The notes under the pieces: generated by a model
What the model was told of the DNA's origin: nothing
What the model saw: only the letters and a program-made list of their open reading frames with translations
The model's database searches: none
Shown: positions 1 to 6,856 of the stretch, one piece after another
How the letters are laid out: every line of letters starts with the position of its first letter
Numbering within the stretch: the stretch's first letter is position 1
Program-made: the position numbers and the translations under genes
Assembly (NCBI GenBank): GCA_016938595.1
Contig: JAFGUJ010000014.1
Span: 1-34,980, forward strand
Reading direction: 5' to 3'
Source of the DNA: Campylobacterales bacterium
GTDB lineage: Bacteria > Campylobacterota > Campylobacteria > Campylobacterales > Sulfurimonadaceae
DNA length: 34,980 nucleotides

Positions 1-118
1 CGAAACCGAGATGATCTACAAAAGGCTCGGTTTCAGCGTGATCGATGAAAAACGGAGCGAATATTACAAAGAGCAGTTTGGACGGCCGGGGATCATGCGG
101 CTGCAGATAACACTCTAA
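1..118 (+). CDS. C-terminal end of a probable GNAT-family N-acetyltransferase (partial)
   Basis: The reading frame is open from the window edge (first full codon at base 2) to a TAA at 116-118, giving the last 38 residues of a protein. The fragment contains the pattern MIYKRLGF, which resembles the 'Y.k.GF' strand-helix element near the C-terminus of GNAT acyltransferases, where the backbone contacts the acyl-CoA. The remainder is a short charged helix and a final strand (GIMRLQITL), which also fits the fold. The acetyl-CoA loop and any substrate-specific region lie outside the window, so the substrate cannot be named. The gene ends only a few bases before the antiporter gene and probably shares its transcript. 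Confidence 0.5.
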   Translation, partial: ETEMIYKRLGFSVIDEKRSEYYKEQFGRPGIMRLQITL

Positions 119-164
119 GGGGCATCTAATCGAATACGGTCTCCTTGGGCTTCTTCCCCCTGCA

Positions 165-1505
165 TTGACGATTCTTCTCGCGTTTTTCACCCGTTCTGTC
201 TTTATCGCCCTTCTCAGCGGTATTTTGCTGGGGGAACTGATCATGAGCGGATACGATCCCCTGGGGATGCTGACCCATACCGCCGGCCGTTTTTTTGCGC
301 TTCTGCAGGAGGGATGGGTCCTCAAAACGCTCGCTTTCGCCGTCATGGTGGGATCGGTCATGGCCCTGATAGAGAAAAGCGGCGGCGTAGCCGCCCTCGT
401 ACACGAACTGAGCATCAAACGCTCCTGGGTCGGAACCAAACGGGGGGCGCTGATCCCCAGTTTCATCGCCGGGGTTGTCATCTTCATCGAATCTTCCATC
501 ACCTCGCTCGTCGCCGGGGCCGTGGGCAAACCGTTCTGCGACCGCTACGGCATCAGCCGGGCCAAACTCGCCTACGTATGCGACTCCACCTCCGCCCCCG
601 TCTGCTCCATCATCACGATCAACGGCTGGGGAGCGCTCCTGCTGGGGCTGATTTCGGGGCAGATCGCCGCAGGGCTCATCGCCGGGGAAGAGGGACGGTG
701 GCTCGTTGAAGCGATCCTGTACAATTTTTACGCCTACATCGCCCTTGCGGTGACGTTCACCGTGATCTGGTTCGAGATCGATATCGGCCCGATGGCCCGC
801 GCTTCCCTCTCCCCTACCATCGCTGTCGAGTCCAGCGGGGAAGTCGGCTCTTTGTACTGGTTTGTCTGGCCGATGGTATGGATGATCGCAGGGGTGATCG
901 GGTTTATGATCTATACCGGAGGAGGAGACATCCTCAAAGGTTCGGGATCAAGTTCGGTCTTTTACACCCTTTCCCTGACGCTGCTGCTGATGTGGCTCTA
1001 CTACCGGTATGAGAATGCAATGGCGAGTCGTGCATTTATCACCACCGCGCTGCGGGGGGCCAAGGAGCTCATTCCGATCGCCCTCATCCTCCTGTTCGCC
1101 TTTGCGATCGGCGGGATCACGTCGGATATGGAGGTCGGAAAATACCTCGCCACGTTTGTCGGCGACTACCTCCCCCCTCAGTATCTGGGAGCGGCCATTT
1201 TCATCCTCTCGGGAATCATCGCTTTTGCCACGGGGACGAGCTGGGGAACGTTCAGCATCATGATCCCGATCGCCGTACCCCTCGCTCTGGGGCTCGATGC
1301 CTCCGTGGCGCTGGCGATGGGAGCCGTGATATCGGGCGGCGTCTTCGGAGACCACTGCTCACCCATCTCCGACACAACGATCATTTCGGCGATGGCATCG
1401 GGGTGCGAGGTGATCGAGCACACCCGAACACAGCTCCCCTATGCCCTGATCTCGGCCGCCATCGCGCTCATCTTTTTTATCGTAGCAGGAGTATCCCTCT
1501 CATGA
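165..1505 (+). CDS. NhaC-family Na+/H+ antiporter-like integral membrane protein
   Basis: A polytopic inner-membrane protein of about 446-458 residues with roughly eleven hydrophobic segments. Recognisable family features are the polar stretch CDSTSAPVCSIITINGWG in the first half and GTSWGTFSIMIP followed by GAVISGGVFGDHCSPISDTT in the second half, which is the NhaC/ArsB-type signature thought to line the ion path. Expected role: exchange of Na+ (or an organic acid) against protons at the cytoplasmic membrane. The first canonical start is the TTG at 165, used here, but family-like sequence (EYGLLGLLPPALTI) continues upstream in frame to an ATC at 129 that has a good Shine-Dalgarno sequence; see findings. 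The stop overlaps the response-regulator start (ATGA at 1502-1505). The transported ion is not determinable. Confidence 0.85.
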   Translation: MTILLAFFTRSVFIALLSGILLGELIMSGYDPLGMLTHTAGRFFALLQEGWVLKTLAFAVMVGSVMALIEKSGGVAALVHELSIKRSWVGTKRGALIPSFIAGVVIFIESSITSLVAGAVGKPFCDRYGISRAKLAYVCDSTSAPVCSIITINGWGALLLGLISGQIAAGLIAGEEGRWLVEAILYNFYAYIALAVTFTVIWFEIDIGPMARASLSPTIAVESSGEVGSLYWFVWPMVWMIAGVIGFMIYTGGGDILKGSGSSSVFYTLSLTLLLMWLYYRYENAMASRAFITTALRGAKELIPIALILLFAFAIGGITSDMEVGKYLATFVGDYLPPQYLGAAIFILSGIIAFATGTSWGTFSIMIPIAVPLALGLDASVALAMGAVISGGVFGDHCSPISDTTIISAMASGCEVIEHTRTQLPYALISAAIALIFFIVAGVSLS

Positions 1506-2170
1506 TCAAACCCCGACTTCTCCTTCTCGAAGACGACCCGAACCTCTCCGAGAGTGTCAGCGAATACCTCGAAGATCACGGCTTTGACGTCGTGTGCGTG
1601 TATGATGCAGCAGAAGCCGAAGATGCGCTGTTCGAGCACAAATTCGATCTGCTGCTCCTCGACGTCAACGTCCCCGGCGGCGACGGGTTTTCGCTACTCA
1701 AAGACTCCCGCAGCGGGGGGAACGCGACCCCGGCAATTTTCATCACCTCCCTCAACGCGATGAACGACGTCGAAAAGGGATTTGAAAGCGGAGGGGACGA
1801 TTATCTGCGCAAGCCTTTCGAGCTCAAAGAGCTTTTGCTGCGGGTGCGGACGATCCTCAAACGCAATTTCTTCCACAATCCGACCGAAACCGTCGAGCTG
1901 GGAGACGCAATCACCTACGATATCCAAAACCAGATTCTCCTCATCGGCGGGCACGAGCAGAGCCTCCAACTCAAAGAGCACAAACTTCTCAAGCTCTTCA
2001 TCCAGCACCGCAACGAACTTCTCTCCCATGAAACGATCATGGAACATCTCTGGGACTACGATGAAACCCCCAGTGACGGAAGCCTGCGCACCTACATCAA
2101 GACGTTACGCAAATACCTCGGAAAGGACCGTATTGTCAGCCATAAACGCCTCGGGTATCAGTTTCGCTAA
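1502..2170 (+). CDS. OmpR/PhoB-type two-component response regulator
   Basis: A 222-residue DNA-binding response regulator. The receiver domain (residues 1-120) has the acidic pair D11/D12, the phospho-acceptor D54 in LLLLDVNVPGGDG, T82 in FITS and the conserved K104 in YLRKPF. The C-terminal half is a winged helix of the OmpR class, ending in the typical wing sequence RTYIKTLRKYLG ... RLGYQF. The start is the ATG at 1502, which overlaps the antiporter stop; a longer upstream extension in the same frame has no family similarity. The cognate kinase follows at once and overlaps the end of this gene. Linkage to the antiporter suggests, but does not prove, that it senses an ionic or envelope condition. 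Confidence 0.93.
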   Translation: MIKPRLLLLEDDPNLSESVSEYLEDHGFDVVCVYDAAEAEDALFEHKFDLLLLDVNVPGGDGFSLLKDSRSGGNATPAIFITSLNAMNDVEKGFESGGDDYLRKPFELKELLLRVRTILKRNFFHNPTETVELGDAITYDIQNQILLIGGHEQSLQLKEHKLLKLFIQHRNELLSHETIMEHLWDYDETPSDGSLRTYIKTLRKYLGKDRIVSHKRLGYQFR

Positions 2171-3317
2171 ATACCGCACTCTCCGGTCGTTTTTAGCCCT
2201 CTACGGGGTAATGAGCGTCCTGATCCTGGCCCTGGTGGGGACGCTGTATTACGAATCGATGAAAACGCAGATGCTCTCCTCGCACCGGCTGGCGATGCAG
2301 CTGCAAAGCGAGAGCTACGTCCCGCGCCTGAAAGCCTGGCTCGAAAACGGCATCGATCTCTCAACCTTTCCCGAAGACCTCGCCTACCGCACCGCGCTGT
2401 ACGGCTACGATCAGGAGCTTCTCGTCGGAAACCTCCGCCAGAGCCATTACAACTTCGACGAGAACATCGCCCTCCATAACGGGTTTGTCCACCTCATCAT
2501 CCCCCTCTCCCCCTACGGGCTGGGGGAATATTATCTCGTATTCGAAACCACGGATGACGAGCTGTGGAAGAGCCAGACGTTGCGCAATGCCCTCCTTTTC
2601 GGATCGGCCCTCTTCCTCCTCTTCGCCGTCCTCGGGTTTACCCTCTCGCGCCTTTTTCTGCGCCCGATGAACGACGCGATCGCCTTGCTGGATGATTTCA
2701 TCAAAGACACGACCCACGAGCTCAACACTCCCGTAAGCGCGATCCTCACCAACATCGAAGCGCTCCAGGAGAGCGAGCTTCCCCCCGCAGCGGCCAAGAA
2801 ACTGAACCGGATCGCCATCGCTTCGCGGACCATCTCGACGCTGTACGACGACCTCACCTACCTGATCTTGAACCATGATCTCGCCGTCCGCGACACGCAG
2901 CTCGACCTGAGCGCTCTGCTGAATGAACGGCTGGAGTATTTCCGCCACCGGATCGAGCAAAAACAGATCACCCTCACCCTCGATATCGATCCGGAGGTGA
3001 TCCTCTTCATCGACACGACCAAAGCGACCCGCCTCGTCGACAACCTCCTTTCCAATGCGATCAAATACAACAAAATGGGGGGGGGCATTACGGTCGCGCT
3101 CCATCCTGGAAGGCTGTGCATCGAAGACAATGGGATCGGCATCCCCGAAACGATGATCGCTCGGATCTTCGAGCGGTATACACGGGCGGACAAAAGCGTG
3201 GGGGGATTCGGTATCGGGCTGCACATCGTCGCGATGATTGCCAAAGAGTATCACTTGCATATTGACGTGGAATCGGAAGAGAAAAAAGGGACGAAGATCT
3301 GCGTGGAGTGGAAGTAA
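2133..3317 (+). CDS. Membrane sensor histidine kinase (HisKA/HATPase)
   Basis: Partner kinase of the preceding regulator, about 394 residues. Two membrane spans (about residues 19-39 and 152-172) flank a periplasmic sensor region of roughly 110 residues with no recognised fold. The cytoplasmic part holds the H-box TTHELNTPVSAI (phospho-acceptor H195), the N-box RLVDNLLSNAIKYN, the G1 box EDNGIGIP and the G2 box GGFGIGLHIV. The start chosen is a TTG at 2133 inside the regulator gene, with AAAGGA five bases upstream; it keeps the basic flank of the first membrane span. The first ATG, at 2211, would cut into that span. The 38-base overlap implies co-translation. No HAMP domain is obvious. Confidence 0.88.
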   Translation: MSAINASGISFAKYRTLRSFLALYGVMSVLILALVGTLYYESMKTQMLSSHRLAMQLQSESYVPRLKAWLENGIDLSTFPEDLAYRTALYGYDQELLVGNLRQSHYNFDENIALHNGFVHLIIPLSPYGLGEYYLVFETTDDELWKSQTLRNALLFGSALFLLFAVLGFTLSRLFLRPMNDAIALLDDFIKDTTHELNTPVSAILTNIEALQESELPPAAAKKLNRIAIASRTISTLYDDLTYLILNHDLAVRDTQLDLSALLNERLEYFRHRIEQKQITLTLDIDPEVILFIDTTKATRLVDNLLSNAIKYNKMGGGITVALHPGRLCIEDNGIGIPETMIARIFERYTRADKSVGGFGIGLHIVAMIAKEYHLHIDVESEEKKGTKICVEWK

Positions 3318-3319
3318 AA

Positions 3320-3340
3320 CCCGGGAGAAAGCCTCCCGGG
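3320..3340. terminator. Bidirectional hairpin terminator between convergent genes
   Basis: Perfect 8-bp stem CCCGGGAG / CTCCCGGG around a 5-base loop (AAAGC), lying between the stops of the histidine kinase (+) and the cytochrome c gene (-). Read on the minus strand the stem is followed by GTTTTAC, and on the plus strand by a looser T-rich stretch, so it can serve both genes, more convincingly the cytochrome. Confidence 0.8.
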
Positions 3341-3347
3341 AATACGG

Positions 3348-3641
3348 TTATTTCATTTTCGCGATGTGGTCGGCGAGAGTTTTCATGTCGGCGTCGCTGA
3401 GTGCGGCTACCTGACCTTTCATCAGGGCACCCATCCCTTTGACGTTACGGGTTCCCGCTTTGTACCCTTTGAGGGCTTCGAGAGTTTTGGCTGAATCCCA
3501 TCCGGAGATCACCGCCGATTTACCCAGAGCCGGTTTTTCTCCTTTGGCACCGTGGCATGCGGCACATTTTTGATACAGAGCGCCTCCGTCAGCGGCGCTC
3601 AACATGGCGGTCAATCCGAGAAGTGCAATCAATGTTTTCAT
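3348..3641 (-). CDS. Small periplasmic c-type cytochrome (c553-like)
   Basis: A 97-residue class I cytochrome c. It has a Sec signal peptide (MKTLIALLGLTAMLSA), a single haem-binding motif CAACH at residues 26-30, and a later GMGALMKGQ segment that supplies the likely axial methionine. After processing about 80 residues remain, the usual size of the c553 carriers that shuttle electrons between the quinol-oxidising complex and terminal oxidases or reductases in Campylobacterota. The ATG at 3641 is preceded by AGGA at a spacing of six bases; a TTG six bases further upstream is also in frame but less likely. It probably has its own promoter in the AT-rich region upstream. Confidence 0.9.
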   Translation of the reverse strand: MKTLIALLGLTAMLSAADGGALYQKCAACHGAKGEKPALGKSAVISGWDSAKTLEALKGYKAGTRNVKGMGALMKGQVAALSDADMKTLADHIAKMK

Positions 3642-3772
3642 GTTCAATCCTTTTATTTTGTTTTATACGCCGACGGAGCAAAGCCCCGTTCGGCTACGCT
3701 AACGCTGAGTTTTCTTCAGCAGAAAGCTCACGCGCGGCACGCCGCATATTTATCTATCATCATCGGTTTTAA
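3642..3772 (-). other. Intergenic region with two small hairpins
   Basis: Region of 131 bases between two minus-strand genes. On the minus strand ACGGGGC-TTT-GCTCCGT (3673-3689) can fold into a 7-bp stem with one G-U pair, and GCTGA/TCAGC (3704-3720) into a 5-bp stem. Neither is followed by a clear T-run, so they may be weak terminators or leader structure. The part next to the cytochrome gene is AT-rich and holds its ribosome-binding site. No gene was seen. Confidence 0.35.
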
Positions 3773-4105
3773 TCAGCCACAGGAAGGTACATTCCCCGAA
3801 TCGCTTCCGTACTCCTTGGCGAAATCGCCCACATCCTGGAGCTTCTTTTGCATCGCAGGGTTCGTCAGCACCGGAACCGCTTTGGGGAACCGTTCGCCGT
3901 ATTCCTTGATGAACCCTGCGCCGCCGTCGGCAAAGAGATCTTCCCATTCGGCCACCGTATGTTCGGCGGCAAACTTCGTTCCGTTCATATTGTCAAATTT
4001 CGCTTTGAGCGTTTTGAGATACACTTTTTGCCCTGTTTTGGCATCGGCTTGCGCCATAGAGGCGGCCAGTGCGGCTGCGGCCAGTAACATGATCAGCTTT
4101 TTCAT
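3773..4105 (-). CDS. Small secreted protein, haem motif absent, function unknown
   Basis: A 110-residue protein with a clear Sec signal peptide (MKKLIMLLAAAALAASMAQA). The mature part is helical and begins KTGQKVYLKTLK, reminiscent of the first helix of cytochrome c domains, but there is no CxxCH and only one cysteine, two residues from the end in SGNVPSCG. The segment KFAAEHTVAEWEDLF followed by GFIKEYGERFP looks conserved in type (aromatic and charged residues regularly spaced). The ATG is preceded by AAGGAG at five bases. It lies upstream of the cytochrome c gene on the same strand, which suggests a role in the periplasmic redox apparatus, but I do not recognise a family with certainty. 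Confidence 0.75.
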   Translation of the reverse strand: MKKLIMLLAAAALAASMAQADAKTGQKVYLKTLKAKFDNMNGTKFAAEHTVAEWEDLFADGGAGFIKEYGERFPKAVPVLTNPAMQKKLQDVGDFAKEYGSDSGNVPSCG

Positions 4106-4156
4106 TTTGACTCCTTCGTTCGAGGTTCTCTCTCGAGATCCTCTTTGGATAGGAGC

Positions 4157-4162
4157 AGTATA
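4157..4162 (-). promoter_or_regulatory. Possible -10 box for the small secreted protein gene
   Basis: TATACT on the minus strand (AGTATA at 4157-4162), about 50 bases upstream of the ATG at 4105. No -35 box is evident. A short inverted repeat TCGAG/CTCGA lies in the leader between it and the gene. Weakly supported. Confidence 0.3.
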
Positions 4163-4193
4163 GAAAGTTATCGTGAAGTGATTGTGGAGCGGT

Positions 4194-4415
4194 TCAGTGG
4201 TTTTGCAACTGTTCGATCAGTGCCGCAATCTGCTTTTCCTGCTCGTACAGCGCAAAGCTTTTACGGACATATGCCTGCAGCAGCAGTTTGAGGTCGTTGT
4301 TTCCCGATACATTGAAATCCTCGTTCATCCGCGCGCTCAGAAAACGGGCAAAATCGGCCTCGACATCGATGTCGTATCGTTTGGCATTGAGGGTAAGGGA
4401 AAGCTTCGTCGTCAC
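4194..4415 (-). CDS. Small conserved protein, possibly ZapA-like
   Basis: A 73-residue protein with a GTG start at 4415, lying two bases after the stop of the upstream coiled-coil gene. It begins with a short beta-type segment (KLSLTLNAKRYDIDVEADF) and continues as a helix rich in Leu, Ala, Gln and Glu that could form a coiled coil (residues 40-72). This plan, a small N-terminal head followed by a helix, resembles ZapA, the FtsZ-ring associated protein, but it is shorter and the match is only by architecture. Its partner upstream looks ZapB-like, which makes the idea more attractive. The alternative is an unrelated, lineage-specific small protein. Confidence 0.7.
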   Translation of the reverse strand: MTTKLSLTLNAKRYDIDVEADFARFLSARMNEDFNVSGNNDLKLLLQAYVRKSFALYEQEKQIAALIEQLQNH

Positions 4416-4417
4416 GA

Positions 4418-4681
4418 TCAGCTCAGCAGACTTTCGATTTTCGAAACGATGGCTTCGATTTCGGCATCTTTGGCCGTCAGTTCATCCGAAAAGAGTTTGA
4501 TTTCTTCATCTTTGGAGAGCAGATCATTTTTCAACCGTTCGATCTCTGCGCCATTGTTTTCGCGGGCGGAAGCGAGTTCGTTCCGGAGGTTTTCCAGTTC
4601 TTCCTGCTGTTTTTGCAATTTCGCGATCAGATCGGTAGTCAGGGTAGTCAACTTTTCCATAGGGGTTGGATTAAACAACAT
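4418..4681 (-). CDS. Small coiled-coil protein (ZapB-like)
   Basis: An 87-residue, almost entirely alpha-helical, strongly charged protein with heptad-like spacing of Leu/Ile over its whole length (KLTTLTTDLIAKLQKQQEEL onward). Such short all-coil proteins in bacteria include ZapB, which cross-links the Z-ring through ZapA. Two adjacent ATG codons exist (4684 and 4681); the second is six bases from an AAGG and is preferred. The ATG eight codons further in has no ribosome-binding site. It forms a two-gene unit with the following 73-residue protein. Coiled-coil similarity is easily generated by chance, so the ZapB call is tentative. Confidence 0.72.
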   Translation of the reverse strand: MLFNPTPMEKLTTLTTDLIAKLQKQQEELENLRNELASARENNGAEIERLKNDLLSKDEEIKLFSDELTAKDAEIEAIVSKIESLLS

Positions 4682-4684
4682 CAT

Positions 4685-4828
4685 TAGCCTTCGGCGGGAA
4701 TTTTTTCAATAGTTCTATGAGATAGAATTCTAACACAATTTGTACTATGATTCATCCATTGTCAGTTTTCACACGTCATATACCGTACCAAAATAGTCGG
4801 GTCTAGAGGAGTGGACATTACGCCGCCC
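4685..4828. other. AT-rich divergent intergenic region
   Basis: No gene is visible. It contains an inverted repeat TTCTAT-GAG-ATAGAA at 4713-4727 and a 10-bp palindrome TAGAATTCTA at 4723-4732. These lie where the promoter of the minus-strand coiled-coil gene is expected (TAGAAT could be its -10 box). The remainder towards 4828 is featureless and clearly more AT-rich than the coding regions. Confidence 0.4.
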
Positions 4829-4857
4829 TTGACAGTACTACTAATTAGTAGTAATAT
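4829..4857 (+). promoter_or_regulatory. Near-consensus sigma-70 promoter of marR
   Basis: TTGACA at 4829-4834 and TAATAT at 4852-4857, exactly 17 bases apart, 30 bases before the MarR start codon. This is the only textbook -35/-10 pair seen in the window. Its spacer is filled by the palindrome described next, so repression by occlusion is the natural reading. Confidence 0.8.
4836..4853. promoter_or_regulatory. 18-bp perfect palindrome, probable MarR operator
   Basis: TACTACTAATTAGTAGTA is identical to its own reverse complement. It occupies the spacer and the first two bases of the -10 box of the marR promoter. MarR dimers typically bind 16-20 bp palindromes overlapping their own promoters, so this is very probably the autoregulatory site. 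Its central ten bases recur before the pirin gene. Confidence 0.8.
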
Positions 4858-4887
4858 GTCGGTACACTATATATAAAGGAGGGAGCG

Positions 4888-5337
4888 ATGAAACGTCCGA
4901 AAGGCTATGGCATTCACGAAGACAAAGTCTTGCGTACACACATCGAACTTTCCCGGGCTTTTTTAAAAATCCGTGCGAAAGAGACGGCATGGATGGAAGC
5001 GCAAGGGCTTACATTGCCGCAGTTTGCCATTTTGGAAGCATTGTATCATCTTGGGAATCTCAATGTGGGACAAATCACCAAACTCATTTTAAGTACACCC
5101 GGGAATATAACGGTGGTCATCAAAAACCTTGAGGCCAAAAAACTTGTCACAACAAAACCTTCCAAAACCGATCGCCGGGTTAAAATACTCCAGATCACCG
5201 AAGAGGGGAGTGACATCATCCGAACGATTTTTCCTGCACATGTAGAAAATCTCGATCGGTGGTACGGATCGGGATTGAGTGAAGAAGAACTTGAAATCGT
5301 CTCAAAACTGTTGCGCAAACTCGAAAAAGCGCAATAA
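4888..5337 (+). CDS. MarR-family transcriptional regulator
   Basis: A 149-residue winged-helix protein of typical MarR length. The N-terminal helix (LRTHIELSRAFLKIRAKE) would form the dimer interface. The helix-turn-helix spans LTLPQFAILEALYHLGNLNVGQITKLILSTPGNITVVIKNLEAKKLV in general pattern, followed by the wing KPSKTDRRVKILQITEEG, whose DRR is a family hallmark. The ATG is preceded by GGAGGGAG. It is first in a same-strand cluster with pirin and YceI genes and has an operator-like palindrome in its own promoter and a half-size copy before the pirin gene, so it probably represses both. The inducer is unknown; MarR proteins usually respond to phenolics or oxidants. The gene and its surroundings are more AT-rich than the neighbours. 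Confidence 0.93.
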   Translation: MKRPKGYGIHEDKVLRTHIELSRAFLKIRAKETAWMEAQGLTLPQFAILEALYHLGNLNVGQITKLILSTPGNITVVIKNLEAKKLVTTKPSKTDRRVKILQITEEGSDIIRTIFPAHVENLDRWYGSGLSEEELEIVSKLLRKLEKAQ

Positions 5338-5356
5338 AAAAATTTAATCCAATAGT

Positions 5357-5366
5357 ACTAATTAGT
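5357..5366. promoter_or_regulatory. Second copy of the MarR operator core
   Basis: ACTAATTAGT, a 10-bp palindrome identical to the centre of the 18-bp site upstream of marR, sits 17 bases before the pirin start codon. It may be a weaker operator for an internal promoter, or a roadblock site within the marR-pirin transcript. Confidence 0.65.
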
Positions 5367-5383
5367 GGGAAAAGGAGCCTGTC

Positions 5384-6169
5384 ATGAAACGAAGAGAACT
5401 GCTTAAATTCATGCTGCTGGCATTTCCTTTAGCAGTATTAGCCCAACCGAAGGAGAAAAAAATGTCTTGTATCGTTCACAGAGCCCATGAACGGGGTATA
5501 GCCGAACATGGATGGCTTCACAGCCGGTTTAGTTTTTCGTTTGCGGAGTACCGCAACACAAACCGCATGGGTTTTGGAGCATTGCGGGTCATCAACGACG
5601 ACGTGATCGAAGCGGGGATGGGATTTGGCATGCACCCTCACCGCGACATGGAGATCGTCTCGATCGTCACCAAAGGCGCATTGGAGCACAAAGATTCCGA
5701 AGGGAATCACGGCATTATCCATGCGGGGCAGATTCAGTATATGAGTGCCGGAAGCGGAGTGATGCATTCGGAATATGCGACGGAGGATGAGGATGCGGCG
5801 CTTTTTCAGATCTGGATTCATCCCGATCGCAAAGGAGGCGTCCCTTTGTATGACAACCGCGACTTTAGCACCGTCGATCAAAACAACCGTTGGGCCGCCC
5901 TCGTATCGGGAGACGGGAGAGATCATTCAATCCTGATCCGGCAGGATGCCGCCATCTATTCAACCCATCTGGACAAAGATGCGCAGATCAGCGTTGCACC
6001 CGTCAAACCTTTCCACGGACGGCTGATATTCGTGATGGAAGGTTCGGTTGAGATCGCCGGGGATGTGCTTAATGCACGGGACGAGCTGCAAATCACGGAT
6101 AAGGAGGAATACGCCCTGAGGGCACTGAGCGAATCGAAGATCTTGTTATTTGACGTGCCGATGCACTAA
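5384..6169 (+). CDS. Pirin-family bicupin protein with export-type N-terminal extension
   Basis: A 261-residue protein. From residue 27 it matches pirin/YhhW in layout: two cupin barrels, with metal ligands in MHPHRDMEI (two His) and GVMHSEY (His, Glu), the full 3-His-1-Glu set of the N-terminal barrel. Some bacterial pirins have quercetin 2,3-dioxygenase activity in vitro; others act in stress or redox regulation. Unusually, residues 1-26 (MKRRELLKFMLLAFPLAVLA...) look like a signal peptide with an RR-x-L-L-K pattern close to a Tat motif. Both the ATG at 5384 and the in-frame ATG at 5462 have AAGGAG exactly six bases upstream, so both a long and a short form are plausible. It is downstream of the MarR operator core and before yceI. 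Confidence 0.9.
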   Translation: MKRRELLKFMLLAFPLAVLAQPKEKKMSCIVHRAHERGIAEHGWLHSRFSFSFAEYRNTNRMGFGALRVINDDVIEAGMGFGMHPHRDMEIVSIVTKGALEHKDSEGNHGIIHAGQIQYMSAGSGVMHSEYATEDEDAALFQIWIHPDRKGGVPLYDNRDFSTVDQNNRWAALVSGDGRDHSILIRQDAAIYSTHLDKDAQISVAPVKPFHGRLIFVMEGSVEIAGDVLNARDELQITDKEEYALRALSESKILLFDVPMH

Positions 6170-6204
6170 CCGTTTAAAAATCAATCAACCACAAAGGAAA
6201 CACC

Positions 6205-6777
6205 ATGAAAAAAGCATTCTCTTCATTTTTAGCCTTCACGCTGATCGGCTCTGCATCGCTTTTTGCGGGAACCTATAACGTCGATCCCGAGCATTCTGCC
6301 GTGGGTTTCAAAGTCAAACACATGATGATCTCCGACGTGAGCGGGAAATTCGACACTTTCAGCGGCGTAATCCATTACGACGAAAAAACGAAAACGCTCA
6401 AAGAACTGAACGGAAAAATCGATGTCCATTCCATCAATACCGCCAATGAAAAACGCGATGCCCACCTCAAAGCGCCTGACATGTTCGACGCCCAAAAATA
6501 TCCCCTGATCACTTTTGATTTGGATAAAGTCAAAGGAGACAAAGCCTATGGAAAACTGACGATGCACGGCATCACCAAAAATGTCGCTCTCGATTATGAA
6601 AACAACGGCCTGATCAAAGATCCATGGGGAAATCAACGGATCGGTTTAGGGCTCAGCGGGAAAATCAACCGTAAAGACTACGGAATCACCTGGAACAAAG
6701 CGATCGAAGCCGGCGGTGTAGCTGTCGGAGAAGTGGTCAAACTCGATATCCAGCTCGAAGGAATTCTGGCTAAATAA
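6205..6777 (+). CDS. YceI-family periplasmic lipocalin-like protein
   Basis: A 190-residue protein with a Sec signal peptide (ends SLFAG) and the YceI fold: it opens with [18 protein letters not shown], contains the central pattern [18 protein letters not shown], then [10 protein letters not shown] and closes with [12 protein letters not shown]. YceI proteins form a closed barrel that binds long isoprenoid or fatty chains in the periplasm; several are induced by stress or high pH. The ATG has AAAGGA upstream. It follows the pirin gene by 35 bases with no terminator between, so it probably belongs to the MarR-controlled unit. Confidence 0.93.
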   Translation: MKKAFSSFLAFTLIGSASLFAGTYNVDPEHSAVGFKVKHMMISDVSGKFDTFSGVIHYDEKTKTLKELNGKIDVHSINTANEKRDAHLKAPDMFDAQKYPLITFDLDKVKGDKAYGKLTMHGITKNVALDYENNGLIKDPWGNQRIGLGLSGKINRKDYGITWNKAIEAGGVAVGEVVKLDIQLEGILAK

Positions 6778-6821
6778 GCCAGATCCGGCAAAGACGTATC
6801 CCATTAGAAAACAGCATTTGC

Positions 6822-6829
6822 GCTATAAT
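6822..6829 (+). promoter_or_regulatory. -10 box of uvrB
   Basis: GCTATAAT, with TATAAT at 6824-6829, places transcription start near 6836, about 20 bases before the TTG start of uvrB. There is no recognisable -35 box, as is common in Campylobacterota. Confidence 0.65.
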
Positions 6830-6856
6830 TTCAAATCTTTAGCACAGGGTGTCTCA

